Shown here in pieces: positions 43,970 through 55,862 of a stretch of DNA of 64,000 nucleotides (its first letter is position 1; each line of letters begins with the position of its first letter). The notes beneath the pieces were generated by a model, which was not told where the DNA came from, did not search any database, and saw only the letters and a list, made by a program, of their open reading frames with translations. Position numbers and translations under genes: made by a program. Source of the DNA: Toxotes chatareus (Eukaryota; Chordata; Actinopteri; Toxotidae); contig JAFBJY010001324.1 of NCBI GenBank assembly GCA_016801885.1, positions 62,001 to 126,000 on the forward strand, written 5' to 3'.

Positions 43970-44143
43970 ATTGAGTTCCTGCAGTTTGTCAGAGATCAGC
44001 TGTGCTTCTCTGGCCTCAGCTCTGAAGTCCAACCCCTCCCATCTGAGACACCTGGACCTGAGTAACAACAAGCTGCAGTATTCAGGAGTGAAGCTGCTGT
44101 GTGGTTTTCTGGAGAGTCCACACTGTAGACTGGAGACTCTGAG
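43970..44143 (+). CDS. LRR exon B, right NLR
   Basis: 174 bp, acceptor TTTATTCAG, donor GTCAGTTC. LSSCSLSEISCASLASALKS then LRHLDLSNNKLQYSGVKLLC. The closest relative in the left copy is 4916-5089. Confidence 0.88.
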
Positions 44144-44538
44144 GTCAGTTCACTGTCTGTTACTGTTGTAGATCTTATATCTTTAATCCACAACTGAACC
44201 TGGTTTATCTTCATCCAGAACTTGAATCCATTCATCTTGAATGAATGAATGAGGTTTGAAATAGTTGTTGTTCCATATTATGACTTTTCTTCTCTCAGAC
44301 TAAGAATTATTCCTTCAGTTTCACTTCATTTCAGTCAGTTGTCATGAATAATGTCTGTTGACTTCAATGAAACCTTCAGAACTCACACACTCGTATTTGT
44401 CACAGTCAGCAGACTAATGTTTTCTAAATGAAGTGTAGAAAATGTCCAGTGTGAGTTGTTCAAAGTCCATTTTTATCACAACATTATACAGAAGATCCTC
44501 AGAACTAATATTTGTACAAATCAATTGAAAAACACTTG

Positions 44539-46979
44539 AAAAACACGGAGAGCAGTGCTAGACTCAGAGACTGCTTCCAGACAACAGACTGGGATGCACT
44601 CTGCAGCCCCCATGGCGATGACATCAACAGCATGACCCACTGCATCACGGACTATATCAACTTCTGTGTGGAAAACACTGTGCCCTCCAAGATGGTACGG
44701 TGTTTTGCCAACAACAAACCCTGGGTGACCCCTGAGATTAAGGCTCTTCTGAATGAGAAGAAGAGGGTCTTCAGCTCAGGGGACAAGGAGGAACTGAGGA
44801 GAGTCCAGAAGGATCTTCGGGTGAAGATCAGGCAAGGGAAGGAACAGTACAGGAGGAAACTGGAGAAGAGCCTGGAGCAGAACAACGCCAGAGAAGTCTG
44901 GAGAGGACTGCAGACCATCACAGGCCATGGGAAGGGAGTGGGGAGAGAACAGGCTGGCGGGGACAAAGACTGGGCGGACCAACTGAATCTGTTTTTCAAC
45001 AGATTTGATTTGGCCTCCTCTTCCTCTTCCCCCTCCTCCTCTCCCCCCTCCTCTTCTTCCTCTCCCCCCTCCTCCCTTCTTCCTTCCTCCTCCTCCCCCC
45101 CCCCCTCCCCCGTCCTCCTCCTCCTCTCTCCTCTCCTCCCTCCTCCTCCTTCACCTCCCCTGCCACCTCCTCTCCCCCCCCCCCCATTCCTCAGCTTGCC
45201 ACCCTCAACACCTGATGACTGCCCCTCATCAGAACACCAGCCCCACTGAGAGATTCTCCCACGACCACCCCCCCCCCCCCCTCTCCATAACTGACAATCA
45301 GGTGAGGAGTCAGCTTAAGAAGATCAAGGCAAGGAAGGCCCCAGGCCCGGGACGGGATCAGCCCTCGACTCCTGAAGGACTGTGCTGATCAGCTCTGCGG
45401 CGTGTTCAGTCACATGTTCAACTTGAGCCTGAGACTGGAGAAGGTCCCGGCCTTGTGGAAAACCTCCTGTGTGGTTCCGGTCCCAAGACATCGCGTCCAA
45501 AGGAGCCAAACCACTTCAGGCCTGTTGCTCTGACGTCTCATCTTATGAAGACTATGGAGAGGATCATCCTGAGGCAGCTGCGAGAGATTGTGGGCTCACA
45601 ACTAGATCCTCTGCAGTTTGCTTATCAGACGGGATAGGGGTGGACGACGCAGTGACCTACCTGCTGCACAGATCACTGCTACACCTGGAGGACAGCGGGA
45701 GTGCTGTGAGGGTCATGTTCTTTGACTTCTCCAGTGCTTTTAACACAATCCAGCCATCACTGCTCAGTGTGAAGATGGAGAACATGGGAGTGGACCAACG
45801 CCTGGCTGCATGGACAAAAGACTATCTCACAGACAGACCACAGTATGTGAGGCTGCATCACTGTGTGTCTGATGTGGTGCTGTGCAGTACAGGAGCCCCT
45901 CAGGGTACCGTGCTCTCCCCCTTCCTCTTCACACTGTACACCTCGGACTTCACCTACAACACCACCCACTGCCACATCCAGAAGTTCTCGGATGACACAG
46001 CTGTCGTTGGCTGTGTTTCTGAGGGAAATGACCTGGAATACAGGAAGGTCATCAAGGACTTTGCCTGCTGGAGTGAGCTCAACCAGCTGCAGCTCAACAC
46101 GAGCAAGACAAAGGAGATGATCATCAACTTCCAGAGGAAAGGACATCACCTCACTTCGGTGAACATCCAGGGATTGGACATCGAGCTGGTGGACAGCTAC
46201 AAATTCCTGGGTGTTCACCTAAACAATAAACTGGACTGGACTGACCACACCCATGCCCTCTACAAGAAGGGACAGAGTCGACTCCACCTGCTGAGGAGGT
46301 TGAAGTCCTTCGGAGTGTGCAGGCCTCTGCTCAGGACTTTTTATGACTCTGTGATGGCCTCATCCATTTTTTATGCTGTTGTCTGCTGGAGAGGGGGCAG
46401 TACAGACAGGGACAGGGGAAAGCTCAACAGATTGATACGGAGAGCAAGCTCTGTCCTGGACTGTCCTCTGGACTCTGTGGAGGAAGTAGGGGAGAGAAGG
46501 ATGTTGGCCAAGCTGACATCCATCATGGACAACACCTCCCACCCCCTACATGACACTGTGGGGTCCCTCAGCAGCTCCTTCAGCTCCAGACTCCTACACC
46601 ATGGTGTAAGAAGGAGAGGTACCGCAGGTCCTTCATCCCAACAGTTGTGAGGTTGTACAATGACAACACATAATGAAACCATGTTACATATACTACTGCT
46701 CTGCACTGCCAAAATTCTGTTTTATGTTTACATACATCACCAGTCACTTTCTTTACAAAGACTCAAGCACCTTTTGTATATAGTATATAATATTTATAAC
46801 CTGAGTACTTTTTGCCTTTGTTTTTTCTCCTTTGTGTTTTTGGATTGTATATTGTTATTTTTATATTTTCTGTTACTGCCGTTTTCTACCTTTTTCTATA
46901 TGCTGCTGTAACAATTGAATTTCCCCGTTGTGGGATGAATAAAGTCTATCTTATCTTATCTTATCTTTGCTGAAGAAAA
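44539..46979 (+). mobile_element. L2/CR1-group LINE, 5'-truncated, sense in LRR intron
   Basis: Enters after AACACTTG (44531-44538). Contains the endonuclease-RT linker (NKPWVTPEIKALLNEKKRVF in 44512-45249), an expanded polypyrimidine stretch, RT motifs PNHFRPVALTSHLMKTMERI, FFDFSSAFNTIQP, GAPQGTVLSPFLFTLYTSDF and catalytic FSDDTAVVGC (45469-46650), then the 3' end TTGAATTTCCCCGTTGTGGG with AATAAAG and a (TCTTA)n tail at about 46950-46977. The endonuclease is missing and the frame breaks near 45250-45640. The paralogous intron at 47790-47800 is uninterrupted. Confidence 0.88.
45014..45186. repeat. Polypyrimidine tract inside the LINE
   Basis: 45014-45111 is 98 nt of pure C/T on the plus strand, followed after a single G by 40 more, then a mostly pyrimidine stretch with C runs up to 12. 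It encodes meaningless Ser/Pro-rich frames. Confidence 0.93.
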
Positions 46980-47227
46980 AACCCTTCTTTCCTCTGAAGT
47001 TCATTTCAATGAAGTGTCAGGACTAATGTCAGTTCTTCACTGTTTTGTTTTTCCCTGTTGTATTGTAGTCGTAGTATTACTATTAAGTTTTATGTATTTT
47101 CTGCTGCCTACTTTTTTCAAAGCTTTCAATTAAATCCATCTTTTATAAACAGTGAAAGCTCATTGATTAGGACATATCTGATTGGATTAGAAATGATTTT
47201 TATCCACATGATTTATTCTTTATTCAG

Positions 47228-47401
47228 ATTGAGGTGCTGCAGTTTGTCAGAGATCAGCTGTGCTTCTCTGGCCTCACCTCTGAAGTCCAACCCCTCCCAT
47301 CTGAGAGACCTGGACCTGAGTAACAACAAGCTGCAGGATTCAGGAGTGAAGCTGTTGTGTGGTTTTCTGGAGAGTCCACACTGTAGACTGGAGACTCTGA
47401 G
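47228..47401 (+). CDS. LRR exon C, right NLR
   Basis: 174 bp, acceptor TTTATTCAG, donor GTCAGTTC. LRCCSLSEISCASLASPLKS then LRDLDLSNNKLQDSGVKLLC. Confidence 0.88.
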
Positions 47402-48058
47402 GTCAGTTCACTGTCTGTTACTGTTGTAGATCTTATATCTTTAATCCACAACTGAACCTGGTTTATCTTCATCCACAACTTGAATCCATTCATCTCGAAT
47501 GAATGAATGAATGAGATTTGAAATAGTTGTTGTTCCATATTGTGACTTTTTCTTTTCTCAGACTAAGAATTATTCCTTCAGTTTCACTTCATTTCAGTCA
47601 GTTGTCATGAATAATGTCTGTTGACTTCAATGAAACCTTCAGAACTCACACACTCGTATTTGTCACAGTCAGACTAATGTTTTCTAAATGAAGTGTAGAA
47701 AATGTCCAGTGTGATTTGTTCAAAGTCATTTTTATCACAACAATATACAGAAGATCCTCAGAACTAATATTTGTACAAATCAATTGAAAAACACTTGCTG
47801 AAGAAAAAACCCTTCTTTCCTCTGAAGTTCATTTCAATGAAGTGTCAGGACTAATGTCAGTTCTTCACTGTTTTGTTTGTTTCCCTGTTGTATTGTAGTC
47901 GTAGTAGTACTATTAAATTTTATGTATTTTCTGCTGCCTACTTTTTTCCAAAGCTTTCAATTATATCCATATTTTACAAACAGTGAAAGCTCATTGATTA
48001 GGACATATCTGATTGGATTAGAAATGATTTTTATCCACATCTTTTATTCTTTATTCAG

Positions 48059-48235
48059 ACTGAGGTGCTGCAGGTTGTCAGAGATCAGCTGTGCTTCTCT
48101 GGCCTCAGCTCTGAAGTCCAACCCCTCCCCTCTGAGACACCTGGACCTGAGGAACAACTACGAGCTGCAGGATTCAGGAGTGAAGGATCTGTCTGATCTT
48201 GTGGAGAGTCCAGACTGTGGACTGCAGACTCTGAG
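48059..48235 (+). CDS. LRR exon D, right NLR (177 bp)
   Basis: Acceptor TTTATTCAG, donor GTCAGTAG. LRCCRLSEISCASLASALKS then LRHLDLRNNYELQDSGVKDL; an extra Tyr codon relative to exon C. Likely the last LRR; its second half (SDLVESPDCGLQTL) diverges. Confidence 0.85.
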
Positions 48236-49283
48236 GTCAGTAGAGGGTTGGAGTCAGTCCATGCTGCTTTCATCAGTATTGTCCTAAACACAGTTCGTAT
48301 CAAAACAAAGATCCAGTGTCTCCTGTAAACCTCCAACCTTCTCAGTAGCAGCTTTCCTCATTGAAGCTGTGAGAGGAGAATGGTGACAGGCTTCAGGATT
48401 GGACAGAAAGACAGAGACACAGACAGCAGTCAGCCAATCAGATCAGCCACAAGCCTGATTGTGATCGTGTGTTTGAGGTGATGTGAAGACGACTGTTGTT
48501 GTTGTGTTCATGTCTACAGGAAGTAGAGCTGGATTACAGCTGACAGCCTCACAGGATGTGTAGAGACAGTGGTCCTCATTCATCAAAGTGTCGTAGCATC
48601 AAATCTGATCTGAAACTGTTTGTTGTCTCATTTCAACAGTAAAGAATTGATGAGTTTGATCTTTGTCACAGCTCTGAGATCAGTCTGACTGCAGCCTGCA
48701 AATCACTGGCTCTGATTTCAGAGAAGCATCATGACATTTTGTCAGCATGTGGTCTGATACAGAGCAGAACCTCTGCTGAAGTCCAGTGATCACATCTGTA
48801 TATCTGTCCATCTGTCAGATACTTTCAGTGACAGCCTCCATGTTTATTTGTCAGCTGATATTTCAGAAGCAGATCAGATGTTCATCAACTCACAGAGACT
48901 CTTTCTTTAAATGGAACATGAGTTGACATGTAACAGCAGTGAATCCATCACTAAACTGTTTGTGCAGTAATGAAGCTTCATGACTCAGCAGTTTATTTCC
49001 ACTGTGGACTTGAGTGAAATGTTCAGAGTAAACAGACTTGATGCTAAAAGTCTCTGCAGGTGTGTGAGCTTCCAGCTCAGTGTCTTCACTCCAATACGTT
49101 AACATGAGAGCTGAGAGGAAGCTGCTACACTACACAGCTGCTCCACTTCTGCTCTGAACAGGACTGAAGTCCCTGCTGCTCTTTATACTGGATGTGCTGC
49201 ATCAGTGACTGACAGCTGATGAAGTGAGTCTCTGTAAACACTGATTTATCACCTCTGTTGTCTGTCTTCTTCTCTCTCAACAG
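48236..49283 (+). other. Intron before the SPRY-like exon
   Basis: No recognised elements. Ends with a good pyrimidine tract and acceptor TTCTCTCTCAACAG. Confidence 0.55.
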
Positions 49284-49805
49284 CTGGAGGTAGTCATCTT
49301 TCTAAAGGAGAGAGTGAAGAGGACGGTGTGTGTGTTGAGAGAGGACGAGCTGTGTCCTGATGATCCAGAGAGGTTGAAGCAGCAGCAGCTTGTGTGTAGA
49401 GAGGCTCTGATTGGTCCATGTTACTGGGAGGTAGAGTGGAGAGGAGAGCTTCATCCAGCAGTGACTGACAGAGGAACCAGAAGAAGTGGAGAAGACTCTC
49501 AGTGCTGCAGTCTGAACTGCTCTGAGAACAGCTCCACTGTCAAGTCCACCATCATCCCTGTGTGTTCCTCTGGATCTGAAAGAGAATCATCAGTGTATCT
49601 GGACTGCTCTGCTGCTGCTCTGTCCTTCTACACAGTCTCTGCAGACACACTGAGACTCCTCCACCTCCTCCACCCTCCACCTGGACTTTATTTTATCTTT
49701 TTTTCTTCATTCACAGAAGCTGAACCCAAAGTGATAAATCAGATTAATCAGCTCCATCATGTGGTGCGATGGAGCAGATCTTGGAGGTTCAGAGTTATGC
49801 AGTAA
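49284..49805 (+). pseudogene. Decayed B30.2 (PRY-SPRY)-like terminal exon
   Basis: An open frame from the acceptor carries B30.2 landmarks: DDPERLKQQQLVCREALIGP followed by CYWEVEWRGE, and YLDCSAAALSFYTVSADTLR. These match the PRY-SPRY exon that ends many fish NLRC3-like genes and probably mediates protein binding. The middle (the Trp-rich core) is not recognisable, the N-terminal PRY part is replaced, and the end lacks the usual FTEPLYPGF-like motif. It is also out of phase with LRR exon D (joined, it stops after a few codons), so the exon is probably non-functional. Confidence 0.65.
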
Positions 49806-50756
49806 GTTGAGGCATCATTATGTTTCTGCTGTACAAAGTACACAAGACATATATTATTATTCACCTTTATTATTCTTCTTTAGTCCTAATGAACAATGTT
49901 TCAGAAGATGTCGACATTAATAAGCACAGAGCTGTGTGTGTCAGCCAGTGCTCTAGAGTTCCCCCTATTGAACACACTCTGGTACTGCAGATATCATTTC
50001 ATTCAGAGGGTGAAGAGGCAATCCAATTTTCTGATTGACTGAGGCTGGTGAATTTTGTGATTGGCCATTTCATTCATGTGAGAACATGACTGGAGCTTGT
50101 ACAGGAACAAATTCACAAACTGAGGCAGGCAGAACATTCCATTATAATTATACTACAAACTGCATTATAGTATAACATGCAGTGTGACATCAGTTTACTC
50201 TGATGCAATTACTTTCACTACAGCTGGAGTAGTATACATGTTACTACTGCTACAACCACTACAACAATCATAATTACTATTAATCTTAAAGTTCCTGAGA
50301 AATGTAAATAATTTACTAGAGGCACTTAAAGTCTGTTAACATCTACTTTTACACTGTCTCATTAATACAGAAGATTTTCTCTTCTCATTAAGGCTGTAGT
50401 CAGGATTTTAGAAATACTGAGGTCATGAGGTCAAGCTTCCTTTAGACAATGTTTTTATTTTCTGTAACTTCCATTTTTTGTTTATCTTTTAAACATATAA
50501 CTCATTTATCTAACAGGTCTGAACTGTCTGTGATGTGTTATTTAAATGCATCAGTGTGTCCCTGAGTCTTAATGAACCTCTGAATTTCTGTATTGTTTCC
50601 TGTGTGTATTGAATTGAATGGTTTAAAGGCTGTTTCCTAACACTAATAATAAATCCAATAATTCTTCTGACAACATGCTGGAAAGTTCTTTAAATTCTAA
50701 CATAATTCAGCATCACTATCAATGACAGTTAATGTAGTTCAGTCAATACCTGTCTC
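49806..50756. other. No gene recognised
   Basis: AT-rich sequence downstream of the right NLR; no confident polyadenylation site or repeat family. Confidence 0.5.
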
Positions 50757-51735
50757 ACTCAATACAAGGAAACAATTATGTGGACACTGCAACCAGGGGA
50801 GAGGACACACTAGACCTAATGTCTACAAACAACAAGGACTCTTCCAGAGCTGCTGCCCTCCCCCATGTTGGTAACTCTGACCATCCAGCTGTTATACTCA
50901 CACCAGCTTACAAACCCAGAGTGAAACAGATCAAGCCAGAGGTCAGACAGGTTAGAATGAGACCACTGCTTTGAGACCAGTCAGTGGGACATTTTCAGAG
51001 AGGCAGCAACATATGACAATGTTTCTGACCTCCAGGAATATACTGTATCTATCACTGACTGCATTAATAAATGTATAGATGATGTGACAGTGGTCAAAAC
51101 CATCAAGAGGCGAGCCAACCACAAACACAAAAATGTTTGCTCTCTGCTGAGAGCCTGGAACTCTGCATATAAATCTGGGGATAAACCTGTCACAGGGATC
51201 AGAGAGGGGATGAGGCTGTACACACAAAAACTGAACAGCCACTTCATGTGCGATAAAGATCCACGTCGACTATGGAAGGGTTTTCAGAACAACACTGACT
51301 ACAAGGCCCTTCCCTTAACGACATGCCAGAACAACCGCTTTCTACCAGATGAACTGAACAGCTCTTATGCACAGTTTGAGATCAAAAGCACCAACCAGGC
51401 ACGGATGCTCCCTTTGCCAGCACCAGTCCACGAAGGCGGCAGGACCTGACAACATCCCTGGACACGTTTTAAAGGATTGTGCAGAGCAATTGAATTTTGA
51501 AATTTGCAGACATCTTCAACACATCACTCAGGCAGGCAGTCATACCCACCTGCCTTAAAAACGCCACTATTATTCTGGTCCCAAAGAAGTCAAATCCAGT
51601 CTGCCTGAATGACTTTCACCCAGTGGCCCTCACACCAATTATGGAAAAGAACAATCTCCCAATAAACCTGGTCCCCCTTCAATTTGCATATAAAACAAAC
51701 CAAGCCACAGAGGACGCCATCCTCACCAAGTAGGT
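50757..51735 (+). mobile_element. LINE fragment, truncated both ends
   Basis: Frames encode the endonuclease end (ATRGEDTLDLMSTNNKDSSR and NSDHPAVILTPAYKPRV at 50780-50974), the linker (NVCSLLRAWNSAYKSGDKPV, KDPRRLWKGFQNNTDYKA at 51084-51449) and the RT start (IILVPKKSNPVCLNDFHPVA, NLVPLQFAYKTNQATEDAIL to 51733). It stops before the catalytic region. Same broad LINE group as 44539-46979. Confidence 0.75.
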
Positions 51736-53457
51736 CACCACACTATAGCCTGAACACACATACACACACAAGAAACACAAGACACACAATGCAGGTGGAG
51801 AAGATAGATGGGGACAAACGACACATCCCAGGTAGGGGAACACAAAGGATCCCTGAGGTTCTGAAGGCCCTTGTCCCGATGATGAACATCCAGGAGTCTC
51901 CAAACAGTGAATGCAGGATGATCATACACAAGTTGGAGGATGCTGCTCCTGAGTTTGCTCCTGTGTTCACCCCCCTGTGTTCAGTTCCTCACGTTTCTTT
52001 GGATTCACCTCTTTTGCTATTTCGATTTAAGTAAGACGTCTTAGTTGCCTTAAATTTATGTTTTTGAATTTTCCCTACGTGGACACTTTTGTTTTGTTTT
52101 TTTTTTTTTAGTTTTGTTTCCTGGCTGAACAGACTGTAAGACAGTGACTTTTAAAATATGCTCATTAATCAGATTGCCTGGGTCTTTTTCTTCTGCTCTG
52201 GACTTTTTGTTGATATTCTGTCTCTCCCTGTTCAAATAAACCTATCATAAAAATAATGGACTGTTCATGTCTTTGTAAGGGGGTAAATTTACAGAATCAG
52301 CAGGGGATCACATAAATATTTACCCCACTGTAAAACAAACGCAGAGTCACAGGTCTGGTGTGACGGAAACCGCTGGGATGGAGTCACCAGAAATAGGCGG
52401 AGGAGCTCTTTATTCAGGACAGAGACCAACAGCAGAGGAAAGTAGAGCTCCAAGAGTCATTAGCATCAGAGAACAAGTATCACAGAGTGTCTGCAACTTT
52501 ACTGCGAATCATCCACTGCTGGAGGTCACAGCTCAGAGTGGAGAGAGAGCTGTGTAATGTGCTGTCAGATTCAGAGCTTAAATCAATACACATCTTTTCT
52601 CAACTGTATCCTGATACTGGATGGATGGAAAGTCACGTTGGCACTTTCACACTTTCTACTTGTTTTGTAACTGACAAGAGTCTGTGGAAAATCATGATGC
52701 AAAGAGGAAGAAGCATAAGAACTCTACAAACCCTCTGATCATCCCAACAGCAAATTCACTAATGGACCAGGGTTCACACATTTACAGTGTGAACCATGTG
52801 TGAATGCATTACACCATCACACTGAAGCTCCACTCTGGCAGGTGAAAAGTAGCAGCTGAACTGCAGCATGTGTACAGAAGGAGGAATATATCTGTCTACA
52901 CCCTGCAACAGTAGAGAGTCAGTGGAGACGAGGCTGCAGTGCAGGAGAACTGGACTTGGGATCTGGGAAAAAAAGGATAGGATGAAAATAAGAGATGATA
53001 AAGAGATGACTGTACAACTGTGATTTCTTCAATTTGAGGTAACACTGAAAAAATGGAACCATATGAAAAAAACAAAAACTGTAAACAGTGATAATTGTTT
53101 GTTGTTGTGTACAGTTCAGCTGCTGCTGTCCTTGGTGCTGAGTTCACCAACCCAGCTGAATGGTCCTGAGTGAACAGTGAACACATGAATATCTCTTTGA
53201 CCAAAAGCAGCTTCAGGTCCTGCAGACAGTCCCTATGAGGAGTAGTAGTTAGTTGAGTGGAGAAGCACTTTTATTTGTGGAGCATCTATCAAATCAGTCC
53301 AGAGTGAGTCCTCAGGGTCTAAAAGATCTCACAGCTTCTTCTCTCAGTCAACACAGCCTCAGATTCACCAACATTAGCTTGACACACTGACATCCAAAGG
53401 TTTGCTGGAGGACAGAAACACTGTGGACTGGAAATGAATTATGAAACAAGGCTCTTA
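51736..53457. other. No gene recognised
   Basis: Contains a T run at about 52099-52110, a polyadenylation-like AATAAA near 52237, and short open frames (51684-52034, 52360-52557) without recognisable content. Possibly an old LTR or retrotransposon tail near 51900-52270, but I cannot show paired ends. Confidence 0.4.
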
Positions 53458-55006
53458 GTGAAGTTCTTTGTTCTTTCTATCCTGTGACAGTGGAAATAAA
53501 AAGTTGTGTTGAGTAAATGTCCATCATTTACACTTTACTGTGTTGGACAGTAAATAATAATAATAATGTTTCTTCTGTAGATGTTCTCACTGCAGCTGGA
53601 GGAAGAATAAAAAGTAAAGAAACAGCTTCAGTGGCTCTGACAGAACTAAGTGGAATAAATCTGCTGTCACGCTTGTTTGCACACAGATAACTGGCTTTAT
53701 CCAATGAGACCAACTAGACTGTCTTCACTTTGACCTCTGACATATACTGGAACACCACTGTATATATGGGACTAATCAGCTCCTGTAGATACACTAGAAG
53801 GATTTTAGACTGAAAAGACATATATATTTTTATAATACCATCATATATCAAAAGTGGAAAATATGCACTGATATTATTCACACAAAAAATATATTTTTTC
53901 TTAATGTGCCAATTTTCCATATGAGCTGTCGTCTTCACCTTTTGTCCTCAGCTCATTTAGAATTATAAAGGCAGATACTTGAGTCTGACTCATGTAGTTT
54001 CCTGCATTAATCAGCTCATCTTCTGTCTTAAGGAAAATAAACTTGCACACATGTATTTAAACTACACATGGTCAGTGTCAGTGAACATCACACAGCTTTA
54101 ATATGTGATAAAAGAACTTTTTTTTTTTCTTCCTCTGGACATTAGACAGTGTCCCCTGTGACTGTCCACCTGAGTATGAATGTTTAACGGTGCAGAGACA
54201 GAATAAGACAGAGACAAACTGCTGGCTAAGATCCCATCAGAGACCAGCAAACACTTTGTGTAGCTTCCTCCTCCCATTCCCCTCCTCTTCACTGGCTTCA
54301 CTTCACTCCATGTGACAAATCATGGTTGTGGTGCTGAATGAAATGAGTTGGACTTGTCCACATTAGTCCTGCTGTCAGTCCTGAACCATGAAACGCCGCT
54401 TTAGTAGCAACCTACTGAGCACACACACAGAAACAGAGACAGAGGACTCACACACAGACACAGTCTCTTCCTCTCTGGATAACAGTTCCGGTAGGGGTCG
54501 CTAATGTCCGTGTGAAAGCAGCAGAAGAAGCAGAGACAGAGTCTCCAGCTCTTGTGTTCATCAGCAGCGTTCACACTGGGATTTCTTCCTCCGCTCGGCT
54601 TCATCTGCAGCGCTTTCTCTTCTGGAAATGAACCGCTGGACACGGAGCTTCGTCGGGAAGAGCGCGGAGCTTTGCAGCTGATTAAAGGACACCACGCTTT
54701 ACTTCTGGATACACACCGTGTGGATCCCCGCCGTCGCTTTCCTCTTTGGATTTCAAGGCAAAGGATCGTTTCACTCTTTTCATCTCATGCCCTGGCGTTT
54801 TCCACTAGGAAACACCGGAGCCATATTATGTTTCACACATAATGGATTTGCTTTTCCACAGTTTACTACAGTTTAGTGTATTTAGTGTATGTGGTCGTAG
54901 TGAGCGAGGGAGTGAGAGAATGAATACAGGAAGACAGATGGATCAACACGGTGAACAAAACATACAGGTGTACAATGACAGTGTTGTGGTAAAGCTGAGT
55001 TACAAT

Positions 55007-55862
55007 TAGTGCTGCACGATTAATTTAATCGCAATCGCGATATCACGCTGTGCGGTTACGTAACCGCACAAAAAGACAGCGATTTGCGATTAAATGTAAA
55101 CCAATGTGGATTAATTGACGCCACATCCACACGCTGTGGGCAGCCGCAGGTGTGGTCACGTGACTACGCGGCTTTCAGCAAACAGTAGTGACCGACATGG
55201 AAGCTGATTCGTTCGCACGAAATACTAATTTGTGGCCACGAAATAGGTATAATATGCGCGCGAAATACTAAGTAATACTATTATTAGTTCATTCCTGGAC
55301 AACTAGGTAAGCAAATTGAGCGCACCGTTTCTGCAACCTGCAATAATCTGCGCACGGGGCAAATTGTAGTGACGGTGCGCTCGATTTGCTTACCCAGTTG
55401 TCCAGGAATGATATTAATAGTATTAGGCGACCCTGCAAGACGTGCAGTGTAAAACCTGCAAAGCTAAAGTCGCTACGTCCCGAGGTAATACGACCAATCT
55501 CTATCAACATATGAGACAACACAGAGAAAAATTCGACGAGCGCATGCAAATAAAAGCCCAACCAAGTAACGTGAAAGATAAAACTGAAAACCGCCTGAAA
55601 GAACAACAACGTACAATCACGGATACATTTTGAAAATATTTTTTATTTTTTAATTTTTGATATTAAGTTATTTGGAACAAACAGTCTGTAATCTTCAGGT
55701 TTTGTATTTTTTTTTTGTGTCTCATTATTCTGTGTTGTCCTTGATATTCAAGCAAGTGGACTCATGACACCATTCATTTATAATATCGTAATCGCAATCA
55801 TAAATCGCAATATTGTCCACAATAATCATAATCGCACATTTTCATCAAATCGTGCAGCACTA
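55007..55862 (+). mobile_element. hAT element with BED-finger remnant and exact 8-bp TSD
   Basis: 856 bp; terminal inverted repeats TAGTGCTGCACGATT; flanked by GTTACAAT at 54999-55006 and 55863-55870. The duplicate block has an uninterrupted GTTACAAT at 15224-15231. Subterminal sequence is rich in AATCGCGATT-like repeats. It contains a ~55-bp inverted pair (about 55270-55330 and 55376-55435) and a BED finger fragment. Confidence 0.92.
55442..55633 (+). pseudogene. BED zinc finger fragment (hAT transposase N-terminus)
   Basis: The frame has CKTCKAKVATSRGNTTNLYQ then HMRQHREKF, a complete C-X2-C ... H-X4-H BED finger, followed by about 30 basic residues and a stop. The DDE core is absent. Could bind hAT ends but not transpose. 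Confidence 0.75.

Larger units (their letters stand above)
46978..48240 (+). repeat. Tandemly duplicated LRR module (period ~0.82 kb)
   Basis: TGCTGAAGAAAAAACCCTTC occurs at about 46978 and 47796. Everything between, including an LRR exon, is repeated with high identity after 818 bp. The LRR region therefore grows by copying exon plus intron. Confidence 0.85.
36584..49805 (+). pseudogene. Right NLRC3-like gene (FISNA-NACHT-LRR-SPRY), damaged
   Basis: Plus-strand spliced gene: exons 36584-36672, 36785-36925, four repeat exons (37040-37156, 37271-37387, 37502-37618, 37733-37850), 38392-38470, 38633-38861, 39029-40835, LRR exons 41175-41348, 43970-44143, 47228-47401, 48059-48235, then a decayed SPRY-like exon 49284-49805. 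All borders are GT/AG and phases agree, except the fourth repeat exon, which is 118 bp instead of 117 and contains an in-frame stop at 37821. Skipping that exon would restore one frame through all LRR exons. The SPRY-like exon is out of phase with the preceding LRR exon. Could be a pseudogene or a gene relying on exon skipping. Confidence 0.85.

Noticed and set aside
45005..45388. Proline-rich protein frame
   Set aside because: Produced by the polypyrimidine tract in a LINE; similar frames in every phase and on the other strand.
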